DNA of 64,000 nt from Burkholderia cepacia (GTDB lineage: Bacteria; Pseudomonadota; Gammaproteobacteria; Burkholderiales; Burkholderiaceae): assembly GCF_001718835.1 (NCBI RefSeq), contig NZ_CP013444.1, forward strand, positions 2,790,001 through 2,854,000, written 5' to 3'. The first letter of the stretch is position 1, and every line of letters begins with the position of its first letter. The position numbers and the translations under genes were made by a program. Below, in pieces: positions 27,793-37,320 of the stretch. The notes beneath the pieces are model-generated. The model ran no database searches, was not told where the DNA came from, and saw only the letters and a program-made list of their open reading frames with translations.

Positions 27793-29462
27793 TTGATGGT
27801 CCAGCCGGTGGCGAGCGGCGTCTGGAGGAAGGTCTGGCCGTTGCTGCAATAGCTGGACGTCCACGGCGTCTTCGCATAGCCGTCGTACGTCGCCCATTTG
27901 CTCGAAAGCCTGACCGTGTAGCCGCTGCGCGGCTCGGCGGCCACGTTCAGCGTGACGTTGATCGTCGCGGCGTCTTCCTTCAGCTTCGACGACTGTGCCT
28001 CGTTGTGAGCGATCGCCTTGCCGCTCCTGACGTCGATGACCTCGACGACGAGGCGCATCTGTCCTTCCCTTCCTTTCTGGTCGCACGTCGAATAGGCCAT
28101 GTGCATGTACGCGCTCACCGCGATCAGCCCGTTGTTGTCGAGCTTTAACTGCCGGTCGATCGTGTACGTGTACGTGCCGTCCGGTTCATACGTGATGAAC
28201 GATCCGTTCGGATAGTTGCCGGTGTAGGTGTACGAGCATTGCGGGAAGTCCCTCGCGCCAGGCGTCGCCATCAGGATCTGGCAATCGATGTCGGTGCTGC
28301 CGATCTTGATCCCCGACTGCGGGAGCCACTTGCCGTTCTGGCAAGACAGCACCTGGCCGTCCTGGCCCATCGAGATGAGGCCGGCGTCCTTCCGGTTTTC
28401 ATCGGGCGCGCACGGCGTGTTGACGACGACGCGGCGGGTGATTTCGTACTGTTTGGCCGAGACGACGCCGGGCACGATCAGGTTGTCGTTCTGATCGATC
28501 GCGAGTGCCTGCCAGGCGGCCCCCGTCCACGCATACGCACGGAACGTGTCGAGCGTAAGGCGTACGTCGCCGCGTTCGTTCGATGTATTGGGCAACTGGT
28601 CGGTCTGCTCGACAGGATCCTTCCAGTGGCCGCCCGCGCCGCGCCACACGCCGTCCCTGCAGCTCAGCAGCTTGCCGGTGGAGTCTGCGCCAAGCTTGCC
28701 GTTCGTGTAGTTGCCGGCGGTACCGCAGTTCGCCGCGTCCGCGCTGCCATCGTCGAACGTATGCGTGAGCCAGATCGGCACCTGCATCGCATTCGCCTCC
28801 GGATGGCCGCCTACGCCGACGCGGTACAGATAATCGCTGTTGATCTGCTGGCCCGGCCCGTTGAAGAAGATTTCGTTCGCGAGATGGCCCGCGTTCGGTG
28901 GCGCGGCGTCGTTCGGATCGCACTTCGGCGAGCTTCCGCTCAGGAACGTGCCAAGTGGCATCCGCCACGCGTTGAACGCGCCGCGAGCGAGCGTCGGATC
29001 GCTCTCGGAAATCGAGCCGCCGCCCGGCCCCGCGCTGGCGGCGACGAGCCCGAGCTCCTTGTCGCCGATCGCCGCGCCGCCCGTCGTCACGACGAGCGCG
29101 TCGAGTCCGGTCCCCGTCGCGGTCCGCTTGACCAGCACGCACGTGTGCTGGCCGTAAGCGTTCTCCGGCCGCAGTGCGGCCGGCAGATCGTTCGTCGCCT
29201 GCAGATCGGCCAGACTCATCACGACGGGCGTCTGCGTGTTCGCGCGCTGCCACCACGCGTCGTAGTCGCGCTTCAACGCACGCGTCGCCGCGGCCGTCAC
29301 CTGCGCCTGGTATTGCGCGGCCTGCTGCGCTCGCACGTCGTCGAGCGACGTATCCATCATCATCGCGATGCCCGCGAGCATCAGCGCGGCAATTGCGAGC
29401 GCCGCGAGCATTTCGATCAGCGCGAAGCCGCGCGCGCGGCGGCGGGAAGACATGAGATGCAT
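27780..29462 (-). CDS. pilV: Type IVb pilus minor pilin/adhesin PilV
   Basis: 560-residue prepilin-like protein. A short basic leader ending in Gly (RRRARGF-ALIEM) is followed by a hydrophobic helix, as in type IV prepilins. The long body matches the bacterial shufflon N-terminal type (PilV of R64), with repeated motifs such as GTAGNYTNGKLGAD and a cysteine-containing beta-rich tip. In R64, PilV sits at the pilus tip and decides recipient recognition. Its ATG overlaps the stop codon of the preceding gene (TGATG). No recombinase gene or inverted alternative tails follow, so the tip appears fixed here. Confidence 0.88.
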   Translation of the reverse strand: MHLMSSRRRARGFALIEMLAALAIAALMLAGIAMMMDTSLDDVRAQQAAQYQAQVTAAATRALKRDYDAWWQRANTQTPVVMSLADLQATNDLPAALRPENAYGQHTCVLVKRTATGTGLDALVVTTGGAAIGDKELGLVAASAGPGGGSISESDPTLARGAFNAWRMPLGTFLSGSSPKCDPNDAAPPNAGHLANEIFFNGPGQQINSDYLYRVGVGGHPEANAMQVPIWLTHTFDDGSADAANCGTAGNYTNGKLGADSTGKLLSCRDGVWRGAGGHWKDPVEQTDQLPNTSNERGDVRLTLDTFRAYAWTGAAWQALAIDQNDNLIVPGVVSAKQYEITRRVVVNTPCAPDENRKDAGLISMGQDGQVLSCQNGKWLPQSGIKIGSTDIDCQILMATPGARDFPQCSYTYTGNYPNGSFITYEPDGTYTYTIDRQLKLDNNGLIAVSAYMHMAYSTCDQKGREGQMRLVVEVIDVRSGKAIAHNEAQSSKLKEDAATINVTLNVAAEPRSGYTVRLSSKWATYDGYAKTPWTSSYCSNGQTFLQTPLATGWTINSFY

Positions 29463-29941
29463 CAGTAAGCTTGCCCCATCCAGACCGGCGCACCGTCCGC
29501 AATCGTCAACCCGGCCGGCAACGGCACGCCATCCGCCGGCGCGTTCGGATTCGCATGGCCGGGGCGCACGACCGCGTTGCGATACGCGACGCCCGCGAGC
29601 AGCGAGCCGTCGGCGAGCGTCGCGATCTCGCCCGCGATGTTGACGGGCGGCATCGCCGCCGCATACGCGACGACGGTGCCGTCCGCGACATAGTTGCGCC
29701 ATGGCGGATTCGCGTTCGGATACCAGGTCGGAAATGGCAGCTTCGTGTTCGGCACCGCCCCGCGCGTGCCCGGATGCGTGCGTGCGTAGTCGAGCGCCGC
29801 CTGACGGTAGATGGCGAGGTCTTCGGCGAGCGCCTGCGCGTTGCGCGACGGCTGCAGCGCGGGAACGGCGGACGGGCCTTGCAGCGTCGCGTAGACGGCG
29901 GCGATCGACGCGAAGGCCAGCACGGCGGCGAGGGCGTACAT
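29462..29941 (-). CDS. pilM: PilM-like small inner-membrane pilus protein
   Basis: 159 residues. One N-terminal hydrophobic helix (about residues 2-20) starts directly at the Met, with a periplasmic domain beyond. The pattern AEDLAIYRQAALDYARTHPG and the size fit PilM of R64/PAPI-1-type thin pili, whose biochemical role is unclear. It lies between pilS and pilV and shares its stop with the pilV start. The family call rests on size, topology and context more than on a diagnostic motif. Confidence 0.6.
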   Translation of the reverse strand: MYALAAVLAFASIAAVYATLQGPSAVPALQPSRNAQALAEDLAIYRQAALDYARTHPGTRGAVPNTKLPFPTWYPNANPPWRNYVADGTVVAYAAAMPPVNIAGEIATLADGSLLAGVAYRNAVVRPGHANPNAPADGVPLPAGLTIADGAPVWMGQAY

Positions 29942-29980
29942 GAGGAGCGGCGTGGATGATGGAGAAAGAGACGGTCGGCG

Positions 29981-30550
29981 TCAGTTCGACGTCCAGGTGA
30001 TCGTGGCGTTGTCAACGCAGGCCCGCGTCGCGGCGTCCGGAGCAACCGGATATGGGATTCCTTGGCCGTTCTGGCCGTTCTGGCCGATCGCCACCGTCCG
30101 CCAGTTTCCACCTGCCGTCAGGGTATTGATGCAGATGTCACGCGGAACGTTCGTGTACTGGACGGTGAAGGTCTGCCCGCGTCCCGTCACCGTGACGTTC
30201 CCGCCCCATGCATTCGCTACGGCATTGTTGTTGCCCGTGGGCAGCGTGCTCGGAAACACCCTCGCCGCAATCAGGTTTGCGTTGAGATCGACGCCATTTC
30301 CATAATTATTCACCTGCCCCATATAAAGCTTCTTCGTCCCCGTCTGAATCGCATTCAGCTCTTCGGCAAGCCGATTCGTATTCGCACTCGAAAACGCCGA
30401 CCCGAGCAGCGCGATCGCGCCGACGATCACGATCGCGGCGACGCCGAGATACGCGATGCTTTCGAGCAGCGACGCGCCGCGCTGCTTGCGGTGGCGCCGG
30501 CAGAACGCGGGCTGGTGTCGATACGCGGGATGATTAGCGAGTGGTTTCAT
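29981..30550 (-). CDS. pilS: Type IVb major prepilin PilS
   Basis: 189-residue prepilin. A 25-residue basic leader ends at the prepilin peptidase site QRG-ASLLES, then the hydrophobic helix IAYLGVAAIVIVGAIALL and a globular head with two cysteines that probably form the C-terminal disulphide loop. Long leader and non-Phe first residue mark type IVb pilins. The head contains GQNGQNGQG, encoded by nine-base DNA repeats (30062-30088). Good ribosome site (AGGAGAAGG) before the start. No prepilin peptidase is present in the cluster, so processing must come from elsewhere in the genome. Confidence 0.9.
   Translation of the reverse strand: MKPLANHPAYRHQPAFCRRHRKQRGASLLESIAYLGVAAIVIVGAIALLGSAFSSANTNRLAEELNAIQTGTKKLYMGQVNNYGNGVDLNANLIAARVFPSTLPTGNNNAVANAWGGNVTVTGRGQTFTVQYTNVPRDICINTLTAGGNWRTVAIGQNGQNGQGIPYPVAPDAATRACVDNATITWTSN
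30062..30088 (-). repeat. Three nine-base tandem repeats inside pilS
   Basis: Units on the plus strand of the form TTGGCCGTT, CTGGCCGTT and CTGGCCGAT encode the GQN repeats of the pilin head. Because the unit is nine bases, slippage would change repeat number without shifting frame. Confidence 0.7.
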
Positions 30551-30583
30551 ATGGTCCTTCTCCTGAATTGAAAATGCGCGACG

Positions 30584-31660
30584 TCAATGCATCGCGCGCG
30601 TCATCGCGGCGATTTCCTGCTGAATTCCGAAAAATCCCGCCACGAGCCAGCCGATCAGCAGCGCGAGCACGACGATCGCGACGCCGTTCAGCACGCGCAT
30701 CTGCGCGGCGATCCGCGCGACGCCCTCTTCGAGCCACTCGTCGGCGAGCATCTTGAGCGCCGCGTCGAAGCCGCCGAATTCGGCGTAGATGCACAGATCC
30801 TCGACGATCTCGCGCGACGGAAACTGATAGCCGGTGTTGTGCAGCGCCTCGCCGGCGTTGAGGCCCGACTTCACGCCGTCCAGCGTGTCGTCGATCCGCT
30901 CGCGCAGCCACGGCCCCGCGACCGCGCCGATCTTCAGCAGCGCCTTCTCGACCGTGACGCCCGACGCCTGCAGCGCCGAGAACGCGATCAAAAAGCCGCT
31001 GCCCGTGACGAGCCGGTAAATCGAATAAGGCGGCACGCGGTCCGCATAGATGCGCAGCGGCCCGCGCCAGCGCGGCAGCGACCATGCGAGCGCGGCGAGC
31101 GCCGCAACCAGAAGCGCGACGACGACGAGCATCCAGCCCTGCACGAACAGCGACATCAGATACAGCGAGCGCGCGGCGCCATGCCAGTGCGTCGGATCGG
31201 CGATCAGCGCGAATTTCGGGATCACGTGCGTGCCGAACAGGTACAGGTAGCCGATCACCATCACGACGAGCCCGACCGGATACGCGACGCCGCCCGTCAC
31301 CGCGCGGCGGATCTTGCGGCCCGACTGCACGATGTCGGCCACCGACGCGAGCGCGTCCTCGATGCGCCCCGCCTGCTCGCCCGCCGCGACGATCATCTGC
31401 TCGGTCGCCGGCACCCACGTTTCCATCGCCTCGGACAGCATCCGGCCGTTCTGCACCGCGAGACGCCAGTCGGACAGCACGATCGCGAGCGGCTCGCGCG
31501 GCTTGCGGCCCTCGCGCGACGCACGCCATTCGAGTTCCTCGAGCACCTTGAGCAGCGGCAGCCCGTTGCCGAGCATCTTCGCGATCTTCCGGTAGATGCG
31601 CAGCCGCTCGTCGGCATTCAGGCACAGCTTCGCCCAGCGGCGGTTCAGCTCAAGTGCCAT
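30584..31660 (-). CDS. pilR: Pilus inner-membrane platform protein PilR (GspF family)
   Basis: 358-residue polytopic protein with two GspF-type domains, cytoplasmic helical bundles at about residues 15-130 and 215-320, separated by hydrophobic segments. It anchors the assembly ATPase at the inner membrane and passes pilin into the growing filament. The start overlaps the end of pilQ by 11 bases, so the two are probably translationally coupled. Confidence 0.9.
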   Translation of the reverse strand: MALELNRRWAKLCLNADERLRIYRKIAKMLGNGLPLLKVLEELEWRASREGRKPREPLAIVLSDWRLAVQNGRMLSEAMETWVPATEQMIVAAGEQAGRIEDALASVADIVQSGRKIRRAVTGGVAYPVGLVVMVIGYLYLFGTHVIPKFALIADPTHWHGAARSLYLMSLFVQGWMLVVVALLVAALAALAWSLPRWRGPLRIYADRVPPYSIYRLVTGSGFLIAFSALQASGVTVEKALLKIGAVAGPWLRERIDDTLDGVKSGLNAGEALHNTGYQFPSREIVEDLCIYAEFGGFDAALKMLADEWLEEGVARIAAQMRVLNGVAIVVLALLIGWLVAGFFGIQQEIAAMTRAMH

Positions 31661-33260
31661 AGCTGAATCCGACGAGCGACAACTGCTGCCGCGCCTCGCC
31701 CGACACCGGCGCGAGCGTGCCGACGATGCGCTCGACGCCGCGCGGATCGACGAGCCCCGCCGCGACCTTGCGCAGCGCGTGCTCGGCGAGCGTCATCCCG
31801 CCGAGCGTGCGGGTCCAGTACTCGAGCGCGCCGGCCTTGTCGCCGTCGCGCAGGAACTCGAACAGCCGCGCATCGGGCAGGATCACCTCGGCGACGACCG
31901 TGCGGCCGATCGTGCCGACCGTGCGGCAATGCGCGCAGCCGTCGCCCGCGATGCACACGTCGTGCATCCGGCTGTCGAGCGCGAGCCGCAGCCGCGCGAA
32001 CAGGCCCGGCTCGATGCGGTCCGGATGATCGACGAGCCGCAGCTTGCAATGCGGGCACAGCAGCTTCACGAGACGCTGGCTGATCAGCCCGGAGACCACC
32101 GTGTGATCGGTGACCATCCGCGCGTGCAGGCCGAGATCGATCAGGCGGTCGGCGATCGCGAGCGCGCTGTTCGCGTGCACCGTCGTCCACACCTGGTGGC
32201 CCGTCATCGACGCGCGCAGCGCCGTCTGCCCGGACGCGCGGTCGCGGATCTCGCCGATCATGATCGTGTCCGGGTCGAGCCGCATCGCGTTCGTGATCGC
32301 CGCCGCGAACGCGAGCGCGCGCGCCTCCTCGGTCGGCGCGTTCGCCACCGGCGTCTGCACCGCGCCGCCGATCGGATACTCGATCGGGTCCTCGACCGTG
32401 ATCACGTGCAGGCTGCCGCGCGATTCGTCGATCTGCGCGGCAAGCATCCGCTGCAGCGTCGTCGACTTGCCGGAGCCCGTCGGCCCGCTGATGATGTTCA
32501 TCCCGTGCGGCTGCGCGCGCAGCGTGCGAAACGCCGCGACGTGCTCGGGCGCGAAGCCGAGCGCCGCGAGATCGGACGCGTCGCCCGCATCGTTGTACAG
32601 CAGCCGCAGCACCATCAGGCTGCCTTCGTTGGTCGGCGTCGTCGCGATCCGCACGCCGTACAGGTCGTCCGGCAGCTTGTCGCGGTCGCCGATGCTCGCA
32701 TCCTGCCGCTCGTTCGGCCGGTAGCTGTTGTCCGACACGGTCGTCATCGCGCCGTACAGCGTCGCGAGCAGCCGCTCGCCGTGCTCGCGCGTGTGCTCGT
32801 TCACGCGCACGAGCTCGTTGTGGATGCGGAAGTAGACCTCGGTGCTGAAGCGGCGCACGCGGATATGGATGTCCGACGCGCGCTCGCGGCACGCGCGGCC
32901 GATCAGCTCCTTCGCGAGCACCTGCATCACCGTGTGATCGAGCCGCTCGCCGCCGCCCGCCACATGCTGCCGGTACGCCTCGCGCACCTGCGTCAGCGTC
33001 GCGGGCGTCAGTCGATATGGCCGGCCCATCCGGTCGAGCCGCGCGCGATACGACAGCACGAACGGGTTCATCTCGTGGCCTTCGGCGATCAGCAGGCGCC
33101 CGTCGTCGAACAGGCAGACGAACTTGCGTTCCTCGACGCTCGCGGCGAAATCGCCCGCTTCGCTGACGGCGCGCGGGCCGCGCGGCTGCGCGGCGTCGGC
33201 ACCGGCGGACGGCGTCGCACGCGCGAACATCGGGTCGGGTCGTTGCGCGTCCTGGTTCAT
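31650..33260 (-). CDS. pilQ: Pilus assembly ATPase PilQ (PilB/GspE superfamily)
   Basis: 536-residue secretion ATPase of the R64 PilQ type that powers pilus extension. Visible are Walker A GPTGSGKSTT, Asp box VEDPIEYPIG, Walker B DTIMIGEIRD and His box TGHQVWTTVHANS. A pair of CxxC elements (CPHC and CAHC) near residues 420-450 resembles the zinc site of GspE/PilB ATPases. The ATG at 33260 overlaps the pilP stop (ATGA); the longer upstream frame is pilP shadow. Confidence 0.92.
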   Translation of the reverse strand: MNQDAQRPDPMFARATPSAGADAAQPRGPRAVSEAGDFAASVEERKFVCLFDDGRLLIAEGHEMNPFVLSYRARLDRMGRPYRLTPATLTQVREAYRQHVAGGGERLDHTVMQVLAKELIGRACRERASDIHIRVRRFSTEVYFRIHNELVRVNEHTREHGERLLATLYGAMTTVSDNSYRPNERQDASIGDRDKLPDDLYGVRIATTPTNEGSLMVLRLLYNDAGDASDLAALGFAPEHVAAFRTLRAQPHGMNIISGPTGSGKSTTLQRMLAAQIDESRGSLHVITVEDPIEYPIGGAVQTPVANAPTEEARALAFAAAITNAMRLDPDTIMIGEIRDRASGQTALRASMTGHQVWTTVHANSALAIADRLIDLGLHARMVTDHTVVSGLISQRLVKLLCPHCKLRLVDHPDRIEPGLFARLRLALDSRMHDVCIAGDGCAHCRTVGTIGRTVVAEVILPDARLFEFLRDGDKAGALEYWTRTLGGMTLAEHALRKVAAGLVDPRGVERIVGTLAPVSGEARQQLSLVGFSYGT

Positions 33261-33775
33261 GACCCGCTCGCCGGCAACGATGGCACCGAAGGCAGCGGCG
33301 CGGCCGCGTCGGCCGGCAGCGGCGGATTGCCCGCATAGGAAGGCGACGCCGTCGACAGCCGGACCGTGCGCCCGCGACTCGACACGACGACCGCGCGCGG
33401 CTCGATCGCGACGACGCGCCCGCCGTCCGGCAGCGCGTCGCCGCGCTGCACCTCGAATTCGGCGCCGCCGTTCATCCGCAGCGTCGCGAACGCGCGCTTG
33501 CCGACGCCTTCGATCGCCGTCACCGTGAATTGCCCGCCGGCCGGCGCGCCGCCGCCGAGCGCACGCGCGAGCTGCGCGGCACGCTCGATGACCTGCTGCT
33601 GGGTTTCGAGCTTCTTCAGCTGCGCCTGCAGCAGCACCGTCTCGCTTTGCAGCTGCGTGAGCCGCGCGGCGGTCGCGGCGCCGTCGTCGGGCGACGCGGG
33701 CCCGGCCGCGCGCGCGACGCCGGCGAACAACGCCAGGCCAAGCAAGCACATCGATCGAACGCGACTATTTCGCAT
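33257..33775 (-). CDS. pilP: Pilus biogenesis protein PilP
   Basis: 172-residue exported protein. A signal peptide (about 1-23, VARAA) is followed by a heptad-rich helix (LQSETVLLQAQLKKLETQQ) and a small beta domain of the PilP type (about 80-150), then a Pro/Ala-rich tail. It likely links the inner-membrane complex to the PilN secretin. Overlaps pilO upstream by 11 bases and pilQ downstream by 4. Confidence 0.82.
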   Translation of the reverse strand: MRNSRVRSMCLLGLALFAGVARAAGPASPDDGAATAARLTQLQSETVLLQAQLKKLETQQQVIERAAQLARALGGGAPAGGQFTVTAIEGVGKRAFATLRMNGGAEFEVQRGDALPDGGRVVAIEPRAVVVSSRGRTVRLSTASPSYAGNPPLPADAAAPLPSVPSLPASGS

Positions 33776-35051
33776 AGAGCACTCCTTCGAGAGTCCACTG
33801 ATTGTTCTGGTAAGCGATGCGCTGCACGCGCAGCCCCGGCACGTCGATCGCGCGCACGAACTCGGGCGGCGCGATGCCGCCGAGGGTCGCGTTCAGCCGG
33901 TACGCGCGCCACCCGGCCGCGGCGGCCGCCTGCTGCGCGAGATTCGCGAGCGGGGCGCCCGATGCCTGATCGGGAAGCAGCCGGTCGAGTTTAGCGGCCG
34001 TGTCGAGCCATTGGAGACGCGACAGAAGTTGTGTCCTGACAGCCGAATCGTCGACGAGCGGCGTGTCGCCGGCCTTCGGCGCGGCGAGCGGCACGTCGAG
34101 CGTCGCGCGCTCGCCGTCGGTGTCGACCGTCGCGCCGGGCTCCACGGCGAGCAGGTAGCGCACGTTCGAGCCGTTGCGCGCCCACGCGTAGTGCGCGGCG
34201 TCCGGCGTGCATTCGTAGCGCTCGAGCCGCCAGCCGCCCGGCGCGAGCCGGCCGAAACGCGCCGCGCATGCGCGCGCGAACCCGACCGCGTCGGGCAGCG
34301 TCGCCCACGGATGCACGATGGGCGCGCTCGTCTGCCGCGCCGCGAGCTCCGCGCGCACGCGCTCGAGCGCCGCCTCGCGCTCCTCGGCCTCGACCTTCGC
34401 GCGATGATGCCAATACGCGAGCGCGCTGCCGGCCGCGACGCACACGAGCGTCGCGGCGATCAGCGCGGTGCGCGGCGGCAGGCGCCGCTCGACGGGCCGC
34501 AGCGCCCACCAGCGCTCGGTGCGCGGCCGGCCGCCGCGGCGCGGCAGCAGTTCGTCGAGCCGCTTCGGCTGGAAATTCTGGAAGCCCTGCCGCTCGAGCT
34601 CCGGCTCGCCGATCACGACGTTCCAGCCGCCCCAAGCGTAATCGGTGTGCAGCCGCTCCAGCGCTTCGTCGCGCGTGCCGATCCAGTCGCCTTGCGGCAT
34701 GAACGCGTGGTCGCGCACCGCGAAGTACGCCCAGCGTCCGTCCGGCAGCGCGAACGCGCCGAGCCAGTTCGGCGCGGGCTGCCGGCGGCCGTTGTAGAAC
34801 GCGCCTTCGAGCGCGATCGCGCGCGACACCATCGCGCCGAGCGACAGATGCCCGGGCGTGAAGCCGTCGCGCGTGTTCGCATAGCCCGCCGCCGCGCCGC
34901 CGCGATCGATCCGCAGCACCATCAGGTCGAACTTCAGCTTCTTCGCGAGCTCGACCGCTTCGGCGCGCAGCTCGTTGCGCCGCGACAGCGATTGCCAGAA
35001 CAGGCCGGCGACGAAGCGCTGGCGGCCGATTTGAATCACTTGCGCGCTCAT
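33765..35051 (-). CDS. pilO: Type IVb pilus protein PilO (PilO2)
   Basis: 428-residue inner-membrane protein. A cytoplasmic N-terminal domain (about residues 1-170, with VAGLFWQSLSRRNEL and GWNVVIGEPELERQG patterns of the PilO2 family) precedes a single transmembrane helix near 195-212 and a periplasmic region. Part of the pilus alignment complex between PilN and PilP. It starts 11 bases after pilN ends. Confidence 0.85.
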   Translation of the reverse strand: MSAQVIQIGRQRFVAGLFWQSLSRRNELRAEAVELAKKLKFDLMVLRIDRGGAAAGYANTRDGFTPGHLSLGAMVSRAIALEGAFYNGRRQPAPNWLGAFALPDGRWAYFAVRDHAFMPQGDWIGTRDEALERLHTDYAWGGWNVVIGEPELERQGFQNFQPKRLDELLPRRGGRPRTERWWALRPVERRLPPRTALIAATLVCVAAGSALAYWHHRAKVEAEEREAALERVRAELAARQTSAPIVHPWATLPDAVGFARACAARFGRLAPGGWRLERYECTPDAAHYAWARNGSNVRYLLAVEPGATVDTDGERATLDVPLAAPKAGDTPLVDDSAVRTQLLSRLQWLDTAAKLDRLLPDQASGAPLANLAQQAAAAAGWRAYRLNATLGGIAPPEFVRAIDVPGLRVQRIAYQNNQWTLEGVLYAK

Positions 35052-35062
35052 CGCCGGCTCCG

Positions 35063-36805
35063 TCAGGCGCCGCCGCGCTGCGTGACGGGCGTGATCAGGA
35101 TCACGATCACCTCGCGCGTGCGTTGCGCCTCGTAGCCGCCGCCGAGCGCGATCATCTTCGGCGTGCCGACGCCGCGTTCGTCGAGCGAATCGTTCGTGCC
35201 TTCATAGCCGCTGATGACGAGCGTCTCGCCCGACTTCATCGCGACCCGCTGCAGGAAGTTGCGCATGTCGACGTCGGGCGTCTGGATCTTCGTCGCGCCC
35301 TTGGCCTCGCTGCTCGTCACGTCCTTCAACTGGAGCAGCGACGAGATGTTGGTCGAGAACTGCAGCATCACGGTGCCGTCGTCGAGCACGTGCGGCAGCA
35401 GCGTCATGTTGAAGCCCGTCGTCACGGTGCCCGGCGTGAGCGCCGTCGACGAGCCGACGTTCGCGGTGTTGGTCGTCGACACCGACGCGAGGTAGCCCGT
35501 CTGCTTCGCGACCTGCACGGGCACCGGCTGGTTGTTGAGCGTCGTGACCGACGCCGACGTCTTGCGCCGCACCGTGCCCTGCTGCGACAGCGCGCGAATC
35601 AGCAGCTTCGTGCCGTTGAAGCGGCTCGTCGGGCTGAGCACCGTCGCGGACAAATCGGCCGGCGACGTCAGCGCGACCGGCGTGAACGGATTGGTGACGC
35701 CGAAACTCGCCGACATCGTCTTGTAGACGAGGCTCCAGTCGATTCCATACGCGTCGCCCGCATTCAGCGACACGCTGAGCACGGTCACGTTGAGCAGCAC
35801 CTGCCGCGACAGCGAGCGGTTCTGCTGCGTCATGAACGCGGCGACGCGCTCGAGCACGTCGGGCGTGTCGGTCACCGAGATCGAGCCGGTGGCGGGCGAC
35901 GACACCGAGCTGCCGTAGCGCGACAGCATCGACTGGATTGCGCTCTGCAGGCCGTTGAACACCGAGAGCTGCGAGTTCACCGCGGTGTTCGCCGTGTTGT
36001 TCGCGGTGAGGCCCGTCGAGCCGGAATTCGCGCCGTTGCCGCCGCCGCCCGCGCCGCCGGACTGCGAGCCGCCCGACGTGCCGTCGCTCGTCGCGCCGCT
36101 TACCACCGACGCGTTCAGCGACGAGTCGCCGGGAATCGCGTTCACCTGGAACGTGCGGGTGTCGGTGAAGAAGAAGCGGATCGTCCCCTGCTCGTATTTC
36201 CAGAAGACGCCGAAGCGCGCGCACGCCGCGTCGAGCAGGCCGCGCAGCGTGCCGCCCGCATACACGATCCGCACCGGCGCGAACGACGTGCCGCCGCCGT
36301 CTGCGCCCGCACCACCGCCCGCCTTGCCGCCGGACGACGCGCCGGCCGGCATGCCGGGCGGCAGCGGCGGCACCGAGCGAGCGCCCGACGCGTCGAGGAA
36401 TGCGGGCGCGCTGCGCGCGGCGCCGTCCGCGCCGCCGTTCTGCGAACGTGCGGCCGCCTGCTGCGCGCTCGCGGCAACCTGCGTCGGCACCTGCGTGAGC
36501 CGCGTGACCTGCTCGGCGAATTCGGACAACGAAGCGACCGGGCGATCAAACGACGCGGGCTCGTCGAACAGCGACGGCAACTGCTCGCCGCGCTGCAGCT
36601 TGACGGCGCCCGCCGACACCCACAGCCCGTCGTTCACGACGACGGGCGCGAGCGCGTGCACGCTGTTGTCGCCGTCGGATACGCGCTTCAGGAGCGCGCC
36701 GGATTCGTTCGAATCGCGTTGCGCGTCCCGCTCGATGCCGCCGCGCAGCCCGGTGCAGCCGCCCAGCAGCGCTGCGAGTAACGAAATGACGAGAAAGACG
36801 CGCAT
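35063..36805 (-). CDS. pilN: Type IVb pilus lipoprotein secretin PilN
   Basis: 580-residue outer-membrane secretin through which the pilus emerges. A lipobox LLGGC (Cys17) marks it as a lipoprotein. The N-terminal domains are followed by a Gly/Ser/Ala-rich linker (about 160-180 and 250-285), a secretin N1-like domain, and the C-terminal secretin domain (about 350-570) ending in VIVLITPV. Distinct from the type III secretin at 25850-27661 and from the degenerate one at 38916-40388. Its start shares a base with the stop of the preceding gene (TGATG). Confidence 0.9.
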   Translation of the reverse strand: MRVFLVISLLAALLGGCTGLRGGIERDAQRDSNESGALLKRVSDGDNSVHALAPVVVNDGLWVSAGAVKLQRGEQLPSLFDEPASFDRPVASLSEFAEQVTRLTQVPTQVAASAQQAAARSQNGGADGAARSAPAFLDASGARSVPPLPPGMPAGASSGGKAGGGAGADGGGTSFAPVRIVYAGGTLRGLLDAACARFGVFWKYEQGTIRFFFTDTRTFQVNAIPGDSSLNASVVSGATSDGTSGGSQSGGAGGGGNGANSGSTGLTANNTANTAVNSQLSVFNGLQSAIQSMLSRYGSSVSSPATGSISVTDTPDVLERVAAFMTQQNRSLSRQVLLNVTVLSVSLNAGDAYGIDWSLVYKTMSASFGVTNPFTPVALTSPADLSATVLSPTSRFNGTKLLIRALSQQGTVRRKTSASVTTLNNQPVPVQVAKQTGYLASVSTTNTANVGSSTALTPGTVTTGFNMTLLPHVLDDGTVMLQFSTNISSLLQLKDVTSSEAKGATKIQTPDVDMRNFLQRVAMKSGETLVISGYEGTNDSLDERGVGTPKMIALGGGYEAQRTREVIVILITPVTQRGGA

Positions 36806-37320
36806 CAGCCCGCTCCTTGCGCGACGACGCGCAATACATGATTGCCTTGATAGAGAATCGCCTGGATCGGCGTGGACGTGCGGCCGAGACTCGCGACGAG
36901 CGCTTGCAGCGCATCCTCGAACGAGCCGCGCAGCGTCGCCTGCGCGTCGACGCTGAAATCGACCGGCGCATCCCAGACCAGTTGCCAGCCCGCCGTGCGC
37001 GCCCAGCGCGACAGGACGCCGCGAATCGTGCCGTCGGATGCGCGCACGTCCCAGCTCGACGCGGCCGGGACAGGCGCGGCGGCCGTCGTCGCTGTCGCCG
37101 CCGCGGGCAGCGCCTGCGCGCCTGGCGCGGCCGCGGCCGACGCCGGCGCGCGAAAGACGTCGCTGCGCTGCGCCGTCAGCGGCGCGTGATCGAAGCGCTC
37201 GGCAAACGGCCCCCCCGGCGCCGGATCGGTGCCGGCGGGCGGGCCGCTCGCCGCGCAGTCGGTTGCAGAAAGCGCGAGCGCGATGAACGCGGCCGCGGCG
37301 ACCGTGGCGCCGTGCATCAT
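36805..37320 (-). CDS. pilL: PilL/TcpQ-like pilus protein
   Basis: 171-residue exported protein with a signal peptide (about 1-27) and an Ala/Pro-rich linker. The C-terminal TcpQ/PilL domain (about 90-168) shows SWDVRASDGTIRGVLSRWA and the AILYQGNHVLRVV end. Such proteins are accessory to the secretin in type IVb pili. Shorter than R64 PilL because the N-terminal part is missing. The ATG pair at 37320/37317 follows GAGGA. First gene of the pilus operon. Confidence 0.78.
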   Translation of the reverse strand: MMHGATVAAAAFIALALSATDCAASGPPAGTDPAPGGPFAERFDHAPLTAQRSDVFRAPASAAAAPGAQALPAAATATTAAAPVPAASSWDVRASDGTIRGVLSRWARTAGWQLVWDAPVDFSVDAQATLRGSFEDALQALVASLGRTSTPIQAILYQGNHVLRVVAQGAG

